From Variovorax ginsengisoli (GTDB lineage: Bacteria; Pseudomonadota; Gammaproteobacteria; Burkholderiales; Burkholderiaceae_C), in the NCBI RefSeq assembly GCF_030486595.1, contig NZ_JAUJZH010000009.1, positions 1-64,000 on the forward strand: DNA of 64,000 nucleotides, read 5' to 3'. The stretch's first letter is position 1. Every line of letters starts with the position of its first letter. Both the position numbers and the translations under genes were made by a program. This document shows positions 55,900-64,000 of this stretch, piece by piece. A model generated the notes under the pieces. It saw only the letters and a program-made list of their open reading frames with translations. It was not told the DNA's origin and did not search any database.

Positions 55900-56604
55900 A
55901 TGAGCTTCCACGCCCGACTCGTCGAACAGACCGCCGACGCCCGCATGGGGCTGCTCGCCACGCCCATCATCCAGGGCTGCCTGCGCGGCGAAGTGTCCCT
56001 GCCCAGCTACCTGGCCTTCTTGCGCGAGGCCTATCACCACGTGCGTCACACCGTACCGTTGCTGGGTGCCTGCAAGGCAGCGCTGCCGGCGCGCAACGAC
56101 TGGCTGCGCGAACCTCTGGACGAGTACATCGAGGAGGAGCGAGGTCACGACGAGTGGATCCTCGACGATATCCGCGCCTGTGGCGGCGACGCCGAGGCGG
56201 TCCGGGACGGCCTGCCGGGCCACGCCACCGAGGTCATGGTCGCCTATGCCTACGACACCATCGCGCGACGCAATCCGCTCGGCTTTTTCGGCATGGTCTA
56301 CGTGCTCGAGGGAACCAGCGTGTCGCTGGCCCTGATGGCGGCCGACCAGATCCAGAAGCCGCTCGGGCTGCCCGATTCCGCCTTCAGCTACTTGCGCTCG
56401 CACGGCACGCTGGACCAGGTACACACGGCGCATTTCGCGCTGTTGATGGATCGGATCGAGGACACCCGGGACCAGGCCGACATCGTGCATGCGGCGCGCG
56501 CCTTCTTCCGGCTGTATGGCGATGTCTTTCGAAGCCTGCCGCTGCCGAAGACGAATGGGTTCGCCGTATCCTCGGCGGGGGTGGCACGGGGGGAGGGCGC
56601 GTGA
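55900..56604 (+). CDS. heme-oxygenase-like di-iron oxidase/TenA-like protein
   Basis: 234 aa, all-helical. Candidate metal ligands match the HDO pattern: Glu in FLREAYHHVRH (near residue 43), Glu and His in IEEERGHDEW (near residue 80), and Asp/His in LDQVHTAHF (near residue 175). The Cys and aromatic set of thiaminase TenA is not obvious. Relatives include UndA, which turns fatty acids into 1-alkenes, and other oxidative C-C or C-N modifying enzymes. The stop overlaps the SDR start as GTGA. Confidence 0.75.
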   Translation: MSFHARLVEQTADARMGLLATPIIQGCLRGEVSLPSYLAFLREAYHHVRHTVPLLGACKAALPARNDWLREPLDEYIEEERGHDEWILDDIRACGGDAEAVRDGLPGHATEVMVAYAYDTIARRNPLGFFGMVYVLEGTSVSLALMAADQIQKPLGLPDSAFSYLRSHGTLDQVHTAHFALLMDRIEDTRDQADIVHAARAFFRLYGDVFRSLPLPKTNGFAVSSAGVARGEGA

Positions 56605-57485
56605 AACCCAGAGACGCGCGGGTCCTGCTGACAGGCGCCGGCGGTGGCATCGGCCAGGCACTTGCCATGCAACTTGTAAAAGCCGGCGCGTCGGTGATGC
56701 TGGTGGGCCGCTCGCCTGCGCGGCTCTCCGCGCAGGCCCGCACGCTGATGCGCGAGTGCAACGTGCCGCGGCTGCAAATAGAGTGGTACGCCGCAGACTT
56801 GGCGCGTGTCGCGAGCCTCGGCGGCATCGCCGACGTGGCCGCAGGCTGGGCTTGCAACGTGGTGGTGCATGGGGCGGGTGTGCCGGCATTCGGCCGGCTC
56901 GAATCCTTCAGCGCGGCGGAGATGGGCCAGGTCCTGCACCTCAACCTGCTGGTGCCGATGCTGCTGACCCAGGCGGTGCTGCCGCATCTTCGCAGCCTTC
57001 CCCATGCCCGGATCATTTGTCTCGGCTCGGTGCTGGGGCGACTCGGCCTTCCGGGCTTCAGCGTGTACAGCGCGAGCAAGTTCGGCCTGCGCGGCTTTGC
57101 AGAATCGCTGCGCCGGGAACTCGGCGATACCCGCGTGGGGGTGCAGTACCTGGGGGCGCGCAGCACCCGCACCGCCTTCAACAGCGCGGCGGTGCAAAGC
57201 TACAACGACGCCACGGGCACGGCGATGGACAGGCCGGAGGTCGTCGCCAGCGCATTGATCGAATTGCTGGAGAGCGGCGCACCTGAGCGCTTCCTGGGTT
57301 TTCCCGAAAAGCTGGCCGTGCGCCTCAATGGCCTGGCGCCTACCCTGCTCGATGGCGCGTTCGACAAGCATCGCCGCAGCCTGCCGCCGGCCGGGGCGCC
57401 GCGGCCGCCGACCCTGGATTGCAAGGACATCGAGGGCACCATCTCCGTCGACGACAGCCACTCGCTGAAGAACAGCACGCTTTGA
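56601..57485 (+). CDS. short-chain dehydrogenase/reductase
   Basis: 294 aa. The cofactor motif TGAGGGIG is at residue 11, the NNAG-position reads VHGAGVP, and the catalytic Ser and Tyr/Lys lie in LGSVLGRLG and YSASKFG. A GTG start with GGGGGGAGGG just upstream overlaps the previous stop. The C-terminal extension with FLGFPEKLAVRLNGL resembles SDRs in lipid metabolism. It probably reduces or oxidises the product of the di-iron enzyme. Confidence 0.87.
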   Translation: MKPRDARVLLTGAGGGIGQALAMQLVKAGASVMLVGRSPARLSAQARTLMRECNVPRLQIEWYAADLARVASLGGIADVAAGWACNVVVHGAGVPAFGRLESFSAAEMGQVLHLNLLVPMLLTQAVLPHLRSLPHARIICLGSVLGRLGLPGFSVYSASKFGLRGFAESLRRELGDTRVGVQYLGARSTRTAFNSAAVQSYNDATGTAMDRPEVVASALIELLESGAPERFLGFPEKLAVRLNGLAPTLLDGAFDKHRRSLPPAGAPRPPTLDCKDIEGTISVDDSHSLKNSTL

Positions 57486-57502
57486 ACAACGAAGGACCAC
57501 AG

Positions 57503-58198
57503 ATGATGAGCCGACCCGCTTTCCATCAGGCTGCGAGGCGCCATGCCCCCAGGCGTCGATGGCTGATCGCCCTCGCTGCACTCGTCCCGGTCACCGCACT
57601 GATGCCGAAGGCGGCGCGGGCCGCTGGCGCCGACGGGGCGGTCGCCGAACTGCAGCACGATTGGGAGGTGATTCGCTACCAGACCCCGCAGTCCGAGCGT
57701 GAGAAGCGTTTCGAGGCATTGGCCGCCAAGGCGCGGAAGGTGAGCGAAGCCTATCCCGACCACGCGGAGCCGCTGGTCTGGGAGGGCATCATCGTGAGTT
57801 CCTGGGCGGGTGAGAAGGGCGGACTCGGCGCCCTCGGGCTGGTGAAGCAGGCCAAGGACCTCTACGAGGCGGCCATCGCGATCAATGGCAAAGTGCTCGA
57901 CGGCTCGGCCTACAACAGCCTGGGTGTTCTCTACTACAAGGTGCCGGGCTGGCCGGTGGGTTTCGGCGACAAGGCCAAGGCCAACGAGTTGCTGCAGAAG
58001 GCGCTGTCGATCAACCCGAAAGGCATCGATCCGAATTTCTTCTACGCCGAGTACCTGGTGGAGGTCAAACAGCCGGAGCAGGCCTTGCCCTATCTCGAAC
58101 GCGCGCTCGAGGCGCCTCCCAGGCCCGGTCGGCAAGTGGCGGACAGCGGCCGGCGCGAGGAGGCCCGCGCCTTGATGGAGAAGATCAAGGCCAAGTAG
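57503..58198 (+). CDS. exported TPR-like protein
   Basis: 231 aa. The signal peptide is Arg-rich (RRHAPRRRWLIALAAL) and ends ARAAG; a Tat-like RR is present but the full motif is not. The mature protein is helical, with TPR-like pairs (DLYEAAIAINGKVLDGSAYNSLGVLYY in part, and LLQKALSINPKG). AAGGA precedes the ATG. Last gene of the operon, 17 bases after the SDR. Function unknown. Confidence 0.72.
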   Translation: MMSRPAFHQAARRHAPRRRWLIALAALVPVTALMPKAARAAGADGAVAELQHDWEVIRYQTPQSEREKRFEALAAKARKVSEAYPDHAEPLVWEGIIVSSWAGEKGGLGALGLVKQAKDLYEAAIAINGKVLDGSAYNSLGVLYYKVPGWPVGFGDKAKANELLQKALSINPKGIDPNFFYAEYLVEVKQPEQALPYLERALEAPPRPGRQVADSGRREEARALMEKIKAK

Positions 58199-58219
58199 GC
58201 AAGCCGCGGCGCCGCAGCC

Positions 58220-59575
58220 TCAGCGGCAGGCGGCCTCGAACTGCAGCGTCATCTTGACGCCCTGGCCGTTCGGGCCGGTGCCGAGGATCAACTCGAGTCC
58301 GTGCAGTTCAGCGATGCGCCGGACGATCGAGATGCCCAGCCCGCTGCCGCCCTCATGTTGGCCGTCGGGACGGTAGAAGCGCTCTCCGAGGCGCATCAAT
58401 TGCTCGGGCGACAGCGGTGACCCCTCGTTCTCGATCTCGAGGTGCTCGCCGCTGAAGCGAAGCAGCACGGTCGTGCCCGTCGGCGCATAGCGAACGGCGT
58501 TGTCCAGCAGGTTGCGCAGCATCACCGTGAGCAGGTGCTCGTCGCCCAGCAGCGGCAGGGGATGGATGCCGCGCGGGGGCCAGTCGCAGGCCAGCTCGAT
58601 GCGGCGGCGCTCGGCCAGCGCCAGACAGTCGCTCATGGCCTGCTCGACGATCTGGGGCCATTCAACTTCGGTCGCGAGCGACGGCTGCACGCCCGATTCG
58701 ACGCGTGACAGCGACAGCATCTGCGTGACCAGCCGCCCCATGCGATCCAGGCCGACCCCCAGCTTCGCCTCCGCCTCCGCGCGCTCGGCGGTGCTGCCGG
58801 AGCGGCGCACCACGTCCCATTGCGCGCGCAGGACCGCCAGCGGCGTGCGCATTTCGTGGGCTGCGTCCGCCGTGAAGCGGCGCTCGCGGACCAACAGCTG
58901 TTCGATGCGTGCGAAAAGCCCGTTCATGGCGCCCAGCAGCGGCTTCAACTCGGCTGGCGCGCGATCGCCTGGCACCGGCCGCAGGTCCTCGGCCTTGCGG
59001 CCCGCAAGTTCGGCCGTGAGCTGGTGCATCGGCGACAGGGCGCGGCGCACCGCCCAGGCCATCACGCCGAGAAGGATGGGCAGCAGCAACACCCACGGCA
59101 CCACCTGGGAGAGCGTAAGGCTATACACGAGTTCGTCGCGTTCGTAGGCGCCCTGACCGGCCGCGACCAGCCATCGGCCGTCGAAGGACTGCAGGTAATA
59201 CACACGCCAGGCCCGGCCGTTGATCTCCTGGTCGACGAAGCCACTGGCGTCGGCGCGGTGCGGCAGTTCGGCGCCTTCGCGGTCGGAGATCATCAGGCGG
59301 CCCTGGGTGTCCCAGACCGCCACCGCGAGGTCGCGCACGTCGGATGCCCCGGCCTCCCTGCTGCCCTCGCCGGGGGCCGGCGGCAGCGGCGCGGGTGTGC
59401 GGGGGTAGTTGGTGCCCAGCGTCGATTGGATTTGCCGGGCGAGCCTGATCAGTTCGGTGTCGAAGAGCTCGTTGACTTCATGGCGGGCGCGGCTGATGGA
59501 GAAGTACAGCCCCACGAACCACACCAAAGGCGCGCAGACCAGCAAGTAGATGAGAAGGCGGCGCTGGAGGCTCAT
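58220..59575 (-). CDS. sensor histidine kinase (QseC/PmrB type)
   Basis: 451 aa. Two transmembrane helices (about 8-28 and 158-180) flank a periplasmic sensor of ~130 residues. A HAMP-like linker follows, then the H-box His240 in AAHEMRTPLA, the N-box NLLDNAVRYAP and the G-boxes GSGLGISIVRRI. It phosphorylates the regulator encoded just upstream; their genes overlap by four bases. The operon is convergent with the TPR-like gene. Confidence 0.9.
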   Translation of the reverse strand: MSLQRRLLIYLLVCAPLVWFVGLYFSISRARHEVNELFDTELIRLARQIQSTLGTNYPRTPAPLPPAPGEGSREAGASDVRDLAVAVWDTQGRLMISDREGAELPHRADASGFVDQEINGRAWRVYYLQSFDGRWLVAAGQGAYERDELVYSLTLSQVVPWVLLLPILLGVMAWAVRRALSPMHQLTAELAGRKAEDLRPVPGDRAPAELKPLLGAMNGLFARIEQLLVRERRFTADAAHEMRTPLAVLRAQWDVVRRSGSTAERAEAEAKLGVGLDRMGRLVTQMLSLSRVESGVQPSLATEVEWPQIVEQAMSDCLALAERRRIELACDWPPRGIHPLPLLGDEHLLTVMLRNLLDNAVRYAPTGTTVLLRFSGEHLEIENEGSPLSPEQLMRLGERFYRPDGQHEGGSGLGISIVRRIAELHGLELILGTGPNGQGVKMTLQFEAACR

Positions 59576-60243
59576 GAAGACTCGCCCGAACCAAGTGCGT
59601 AGCCGACGCCGCGCACGGTCCGGATGATGCCCGGATCGATCTTGCGCCGCAGGTGGTGAATGTGCACCTCGAGTGAATTGCTTTCCGGCTCGGCACCGCT
59701 CCAGTCGTAGAGCTTCTCGCGCAGGTGGGCCTTCGAGAGCACGCGCTGCGACTGGTTCAGCAAGGCCTCGAGCACCGCCAGTTCGCGTCCGGTGAGGTCG
59801 ACCTGCTTGCCTTTCCAGCGCACCACCTTGCTGGCCGGGTCGTACTCGAGGTCGCCCTGCTGCCACACGGCTTGTGCCTGGCCCGCGGCGCGCCGGAACA
59901 GCGCTCGCAGGCGGGCGGCCAACTCGTCGATCGTGATCGGCTTGACGAGGTAGTCGTCGGCACCCGCATCGAGTCCGGCGATGCGCTGCTCGATGCCGTC
60001 GCGGGCGGTAAGGATCAGGATCGGCAGCTTGACGCCGCGGCCGCGCCAGTGCTCCAGCCACACCATGCCATCGCCGGCCGGCAGGCCGAGGTCGAGCACC
60101 ACCGCATCGAACGGCGCGCCCGAGAGTGCCATGTCGGCGTCGGACCCGTTGCCGAACCAGTCGACCGCGTGGCCGAGTTGCCGGAGGCCGGCGGCCAGCG
60201 CGTCGCCCAAAAGGACATCGTCCTCGACGATCAACACACGCAT
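59572..60243 (-). CDS. OmpR-family response regulator (QseB/PmrA type)
   Basis: 223 aa. The receiver domain has the acidic pair at residues 8-9 (VEDD), phospho-acceptor Asp51 (VLDLGLP) and Lys in LVKPI. The C-terminal winged helix carries ESNSLEVHIHHLRRKI, nearly the PmrA/QseB consensus. The start at 60243 (MRVLIVEDD) is certain by homology; an upstream in-frame Met is not used. The PmrA-like box at 53693-53709 is a candidate target. Confidence 0.9.
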   Translation of the reverse strand: MRVLIVEDDVLLGDALAAGLRQLGHAVDWFGNGSDADMALSGAPFDAVVLDLGLPAGDGMVWLEHWRGRGVKLPILILTARDGIEQRIAGLDAGADDYLVKPITIDELAARLRALFRRAAGQAQAVWQQGDLEYDPASKVVRWKGKQVDLTGRELAVLEALLNQSQRVLSKAHLREKLYDWSGAEPESNSLEVHIHHLRRKIDPGIIRTVRGVGYALGSGESS

Positions 60244-60301
60244 GGAAGAACTCCGTGCCGCCAAACCCGGCAGCTCACCGCCATTATGCGAAGACACCGC
60301 A

Positions 60302-60983
60302 TCAGACGGCCGTGCCGACCAGCGCTCCCACCGCCGCGGTCACCCCCATCACAAGCGCTCCCCAGAAGGTCACGCGCCAGGCGCCGATCGGCATGCTGGC
60401 GCCTCCGGCCCGCGCCGCGACGGCACCCAGCAATGCCAGGAATGCAACCAACAGGCTCGCCACCCAGGGCATCAGCCGTCCCGGATTGGCCACCGCGGCA
60501 ACGACCAGCGGCAGTGCAGCGCCCAACGTGAAGCTCGCGGCCGACGCCACAGCCGCCTGCAAGCGCCGAGCGCTGGTCGCGTCAAGAATGCCCAGCTCGT
60601 CACGCGCAGGGGCGCCGAGGGCGCCGTGGGCCATCAGCTGTTCGGGCGACTTGCCGAGCCAGCGCATGGTGAAGCCTGCGCCCGACATAGATGGCCGGAT
60701 CATGTTCGAGTTCGGTACGCTCTCGCGACAGGTCCGCGCGCTCGGTGTCGGACTGCGAATGCACAGAAACGTACTCCCCGGCGGCCATCGACATCGCCCC
60801 GGCCACCAGCCCGGCGACACCGGTGATCAGCACGCTGCCGTGCGTCGCGTCCGCGGCAGCGACGCCGATGATCAGGCTGGACGTGGAAACGATGCCGTCG
60901 TTGGCGCCGAGAACGGCGGCGCGCAGCCAACCTGTGCGCGTGGTGCGATGGCGTTCGGCATGGTGTCGCCAAGGTCTTTTCAT
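60302..60983 (-). pseudogene. VIT1/CCC1 family iron/manganese transporter, frameshifted
   Basis: The 5' part (from 60983) encodes [20 protein letters not shown] and [20 protein letters not shown] in one frame; the 3' part encodes [19 protein letters not shown] and the last three membrane helices in another. The frames meet near LARQVA/EQLM, around 60645. Adding the parts gives 227 codons plus one base, the usual VIT length plus a single insertion, likely in a CCC run. Real inactivation and a base-calling error are both possible. Confidence 0.82.
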
Positions 60984-61243
60984 CGGACTGGGGGCGCTGT
61001 CGCAGAGGGGGACTTTTGCGCGTCGTCTTCGGCGCCATTCGGCGCGAAGAGATCCAGGGCCGAACTGGCGGCCGATGCATCCAGCTTGAGCCGGTTGTCG
61101 TCAAACGCCTGGTAGAAGCCGAATTCGAGCGCGACAACGCCTGCGGCCAGGACCAGCATGACCGCCACCATCAGCGCGCCGGCAAACCTGGACGCCTGCG
61201 GGGCATTGCCCGAGCCCTCGGTTGTATTCATGGCCTTCTCCAT
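60980..61243 (-). CDS. small single-span membrane protein
   Basis: 87 aa (a Met at 61231 is an alternative start). One transmembrane helix (about 22-42, [20 protein letters not shown]) is followed by a hydrophilic, Ala/Asp-rich tail. Its stop overlaps the VIT gene start by four bases, so they form an operon. Family not recognised. The 129 bases upstream, shared with the divergent otnK, hold both promoters. Confidence 0.6.
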   Translation of the reverse strand: MEKAMNTTEGSGNAPQASRFAGALMVAVMLVLAAGVVALEFGFYQAFDDNRLKLDASAASSALDLFAPNGAEDDAQKSPSATAPPVR

Positions 61244-61372
61244 GGAAAAGTCGACCTCGCAGCCCGACAGCTGCGACGGCCGGATGATCTCTGCCGGAGA
61301 TTTGTTTTACGTTAAGGAGAGGCACGCCAGCGGGTCGACCTCGCGGCGGCGGCCTGTCATTAAACTAGCCGG

Positions 61373-62656
61373 ATGACCGCCCAGGCCCCCTCCATCGTGC
61401 TCGGCTGCATCGCCGACGACTTCACTGGCGCTACCGACCTCGCCAACAACCTGGTGCGCGCGGGCATGCGCGTGGTCCAGACCATCGGCGTGCCGCAGGC
61501 GCCGCTCGCGGCCGACGTCGACGCCGTGGTGGTGGCGCTGAAGTCGCGCACCATCCCGCCGGCGGAAGCTGTGGCGCAATCGCTGGACGCGCTGCGTTGG
61601 CTGCAGGCGCAGGGCGCGCGGCAGATCTACTTCAAGTACTGCTCCACCTTCGACAGCACGCCCGCCGGCAACATCGGGCCGGTCACCGAGGCGCTGATGG
61701 ATGCGCTTCAATGCGACTTCACGATCGCCACGCCGGCCTTCCCGGACAACAAGCGTACCGTCTTCAAGGGCTATCTGTTCGTGGGCGACGTGCTGCTCGA
61801 CGAGAGCGGCATGCAGAACCACCCGCTGACGCCGATGACCGATGCCAATCTGGTGCGGGTGCTGCAGGCCCAGACCCGGCGCAAGGTCGGCCTGATCGAT
61901 CACGTGGCGGTCGCGCAGGGTGCCGAGGCCGTCGGTGCGCGCATCGCGCAGCTGCGCAGCGAGGGTGTCGCCATCGCGATCGTCGACGCGGTCTCCAACG
62001 ACGACCTGCTGCGCCTCGGCCCCGCCTTGGCCGCGATGCCGCTGGTGACCGCCGGCTCGGGCGTGGCGATCGGCTTGCCGGCCAACTTCGGCATCGCGCC
62101 GTCGTCGACCGCCAGTGCGCTGCCGGCGGCCGGCGGCCTTCGGGCCGTGGTGTCCGGCAGCTGTTCACTGGCGACCAACCGGCAGGTGGCCGACTTCGTC
62201 GCCGCCGGCCGGCCGGCGCTGGCGCTCGATCCGCTGCAGCTCGCGGCCGGCGGCGACGCGGTCGGCCAGGCGCTGGCCTGGGCCGCGCCGCTGCTGCCGG
62301 AGGGGCCGGTGCTGATCTATTCCACCGCCGAGCCTTCGGCCGTGAAGTCGGTCCAGGGACGCCTGGGTGTCGAGGAGGCCGGCGCCATGGTCGAACGCGC
62401 GCTCGCCGCGATCGCGCGTGGCCTGGTCGAGCGCGGCGTGCGGCAACTGGTGGTGGCGGGCGGCGAGACCTCCGGCGCCTGCGTGCAGGCGCTCGGCATC
62501 GCACAGCTCCAGATCGGCGGCCAGATCGACCCCGGCGTGCCCTGGTGCCACGCGGCGAGCGCGGCGGCCGGGGGGGCGGGCCTGCACATCGCGCTGAAGT
62601 CGGGCAACTTCGGCAGCGACGATTTCTTTTCCAAGGCCTTCGGCGCGCTGCGATGA
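61373..62656 (+). CDS. otnK: 3-oxo-tetronate kinase (OtnK)
   Basis: 427 aa four-carbon acid sugar kinase. The N-terminal substrate domain starts IVLGCIADDFTGATDLANNL, and the C-terminal nucleotide domain has VVSGSCSLATNRQ and AGGETSGACVQALG. It phosphorylates 3-oxo-tetronate at C4 in the degradation of threonate, erythronate or tetronate-like acids. OtnC follows with ATGA overlap. Confidence 0.92.
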   Translation: MTAQAPSIVLGCIADDFTGATDLANNLVRAGMRVVQTIGVPQAPLAADVDAVVVALKSRTIPPAEAVAQSLDALRWLQAQGARQIYFKYCSTFDSTPAGNIGPVTEALMDALQCDFTIATPAFPDNKRTVFKGYLFVGDVLLDESGMQNHPLTPMTDANLVRVLQAQTRRKVGLIDHVAVAQGAEAVGARIAQLRSEGVAIAIVDAVSNDDLLRLGPALAAMPLVTAGSGVAIGLPANFGIAPSSTASALPAAGGLRAVVSGSCSLATNRQVADFVAAGRPALALDPLQLAAGGDAVGQALAWAAPLLPEGPVLIYSTAEPSAVKSVQGRLGVEEAGAMVERALAAIARGLVERGVRQLVVAGGETSGACVQALGIAQLQIGGQIDPGVPWCHAASAAAGGAGLHIALKSGNFGSDDFFSKAFGALR

Positions 62657-63324
62657 ACGAACACCGCGCCCGCGACGAAATCTGCCGCGTCGGCCGCAGC
62701 CTGTTCGAGCGAGGCTACGTGCACGCCACGGCCGGCAACATCAGCGTGCGGCTCGACGATGGCTTCCTGATCACGCCGACCGATGCCTGCCTCGGCTTCC
62801 TCGATCCGGCCAGGCTGGCGCGGCTTGACGGCAGCCTGCGCCAGACCCACGGCGACCGGGCCAGCAAGACCATGGCGCTGCACGCCCGCATCTATGGCGC
62901 CGCCAGCGCCTTCGATGCCGGCACGCGCTGCGTGATCCATACCCACAGCACCCATTGCGTGGCGCTCACGCTGCGCGAGACCGGTGGCGAGCTGCTGCCG
63001 GCACTGACGCCCTATTTCGTGATGAAGGTCGGCCGCGTGCCGGTGATCCGCTACCACCGTCCCGGCGCGCCCGAGGCTGCGGCACAAGTGGCCGAGGCGA
63101 TCGAGCGCTACGGCGCCGCGGGCACGCCGATTCGTGCCGTGATGCTCGAGCGGCTCGGCCCCAACGTCTGGCAAGACACGCCGGCCGCGGCGATGGCGGT
63201 GCTCGAGGAACTCGAGGAAACGGCGCGGCTCTGGGCGCTTGCGCGCGCGGGGGGCGATCCGCCGAAACCGCTCGGCGAGGCCGAGATCAACGAACTGCGG
63301 CGCAGCTTCGGTGCCCGCTGGTAG
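62653..63324 (+). CDS. otnC: 3-oxo-tetronate 4-phosphate decarboxylase (OtnC)
   Basis: 223 aa class II aldolase-like enzyme: HATAGNISVRLDDGFLITP at residue 24, zinc-binding His pair in VIHTHSTHC near residue 97, and a third His in IRYHRPG. It decarboxylates the OtnK product to dihydroxyacetone phosphate. The isomerase (otnI) and the tetronate dehydrogenases (ltnD/denD) expected for a full pathway are not in the window. Confidence 0.92.
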   Translation: MNEHRARDEICRVGRSLFERGYVHATAGNISVRLDDGFLITPTDACLGFLDPARLARLDGSLRQTHGDRASKTMALHARIYGAASAFDAGTRCVIHTHSTHCVALTLRETGGELLPALTPYFVMKVGRVPVIRYHRPGAPEAAAQVAEAIERYGAAGTPIRAVMLERLGPNVWQDTPAAAMAVLEELEETARLWALARAGGDPPKPLGEAEINELRRSFGARW

Positions 63325-63342
63325 CCGGTCCGCGACGCGTCG

Positions 63343-64000
63343 CTAGTGGACGAACATCTTCCGATGAAGGCGCCGCAACGACCACCAGATGCTCAGCGCC
63401 ACGACGGGAATCGCCAGTGCGGCCGTTGTTTCAGGTGACAGCGGCCATCCGATCTTCTGGGCGCCCTTGGCCAGGTAGCTGACCAGGCCGACGATGTAAT
63501 AGGTGATGGCGGCCACCGAGAGTCCTTCGACGGTGGCCTGCAACTTCAGTTGAAGGTCCTGCCGGCGGTTCAGGGCTTCGAGCAGGGCCTGGCTGCTTTG
63601 CTGCTGCTCGATCTCTACCCTGGTGCGCAACAGATTGCTCATCCTGGAGACCCGCTGGGACAGCGAGTCCTGCCGCCGGACCGCCCATTCGCAGGTCTTG
63701 CGCGCCGGCGTCAGGCGCCGCTCCATGAACTCGGCGATGCTCTGGAGTCCGTCCAGCCTGGCTTCGGCAATCTGGACGATGCGCTGGTCGAGCAACTCGA
63801 AATAGGCGCTGCTGGCGGAAAGTCTCGAATGCGTGGCCGCATGCTGGCTCTCGACCTCGCCGGCCAGGCGCGTGAGCCGGTCCAGCAGGGCCGGTTCCGC
63901 GTCACGCTCGGCGCTGCGGATGGCTTGCGCGAGCGCCGCCAGCTCGCCCTCCGCGCTGCCCAGCGCCTCGCCCGCTTGCCGCGCCGCCGGCAAGCCGAGC
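63343..64000 (-). CDS. DUF3422 family membrane protein (3' part only)
   Basis: The last ~216 residues of a gene that continues beyond the right edge. A coiled-coil region (SAYFELLDQRIVQIAEARLDGLQ in part, LSQRVSRMSNLLRTRVEIEQQQ in part) precedes two C-terminal membrane helices (AAITYYIVGLVSYLAKG and TTAALAIPVVALSIWWSL). The order and the ending RRLHRKMFVH match DUF3422. Function unknown. It is convergent with otnC, 18 bases apart. Confidence 0.8.
   Translation of the reverse strand, partial: LGLPAARQAGEALGSAEGELAALAQAIRSAERDAEPALLDRLTRLAGEVESQHAATHSRLSASSAYFELLDQRIVQIAEARLDGLQSIAEFMERRLTPARKTCEWAVRRQDSLSQRVSRMSNLLRTRVEIEQQQSSQALLEALNRRQDLQLKLQATVEGLSVAAITYYIVGLVSYLAKGAQKIGWPLSPETTAALAIPVVALSIWWSLRRLHRKMFVH

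Noticed and set aside
55900..56604. Thiaminase II (TenA) for the di-iron-like protein
   Set aside because: No thiamine genes nearby, the TenA catalytic Cys region is not evident, and an HDO-type Glu/His set is present.

Overview
The window is GC-rich DNA with tightly packed operons and many ATGA/GTGA stop-start overlaps. It carries several ligand-specific uptake systems (TRAP, Bug/TctC, sugar ABC, MFS) next to catabolic genes. Together with Caulobacter-like Weimberg genes and a betaproteobacterial-type minor pilin cluster, this suggests a chromosomal segment of a metabolically versatile Burkholderiales bacterium, most like Comamonadaceae such as Variovorax. The taxon is an inference from gene content. 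I saw no tRNA, rRNA, CRISPR array, insertion sequence or prophage.

Layout. (1) 0.27-7.5 kb, + strand: a TRAP transporter (SBP, small and large permease), an amidase, two tandem FAH/hydratase paralogues and a class V aminotransferase. (2) 7.5-12.7 kb, + strand: a promoter with a perfect inverted repeat over its -35 box, then an MFS permease, two Asp/Glu-racemase superfamily enzymes flanking a hydantoinase, and a GntR regulator. One racemase-like enzyme has a single active-site Cys and the other has none. (3) 12.7-13.6 kb: a MipA outer membrane protein. (4) 13.7-21.2 kb, - strand: the minor pilin operon pilE-fimT-pilV-pilW-pilX-pilY1; PilY1 carries a PA14 domain. (5) 21.6-25.2 kb: LysR, a Bug binding protein and an FAD hydroxylase. 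(6) 25.2-40.4 kb: a ROK repressor divergent from an ABC sugar importer, GH5, Gfo/Idh dehydrogenase, ThuA, GH3 and the Weimberg genes xylX, xylB and xylD. This is a glycan-to-2-oxoglutarate-semialdehyde locus. (7) 40.4-46.6 kb: a decayed gene, a small transcription unit, ArsR/AHSA1/GFA/nitrobindin-like genes, a Baeyer-Villiger-type monooxygenase and MltB. (8) 46.6-53.6 kb: a lipid-anchored HtrA protease with a hexanucleotide repeat, small genes with strong terminators, IclR, DTW and ASCH proteins, and an EptA-like transferase. (9) 53.8-60.2 kb: an operon of thermostable-hemolysin family protein, AMP-ligase, heme-oxygenase-like di-iron enzyme, SDR and a TPR-like exported protein, next to a PmrAB/QseBC-type two-component system. 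A PmrA-like box sits between this operon and the EptA-like gene. (10) 60.3-64 kb: a frameshifted VIT1/CCC1 gene, a small membrane protein, otnK-otnC and the 3' part of a DUF3422 gene.

The two most unusual units are the operon at 53.8-58.2 kb, which looks like an undescribed fatty-acid-modifying or signal-making pathway under two-component control, and the 25.2-40.4 kb locus. That locus joins a thu-like (3-keto-glycoside) uptake and oxidation module to intracellular glycosidases and an incomplete Weimberg pathway. All assignments come from reading motifs, family resemblance and context; no database search was run.
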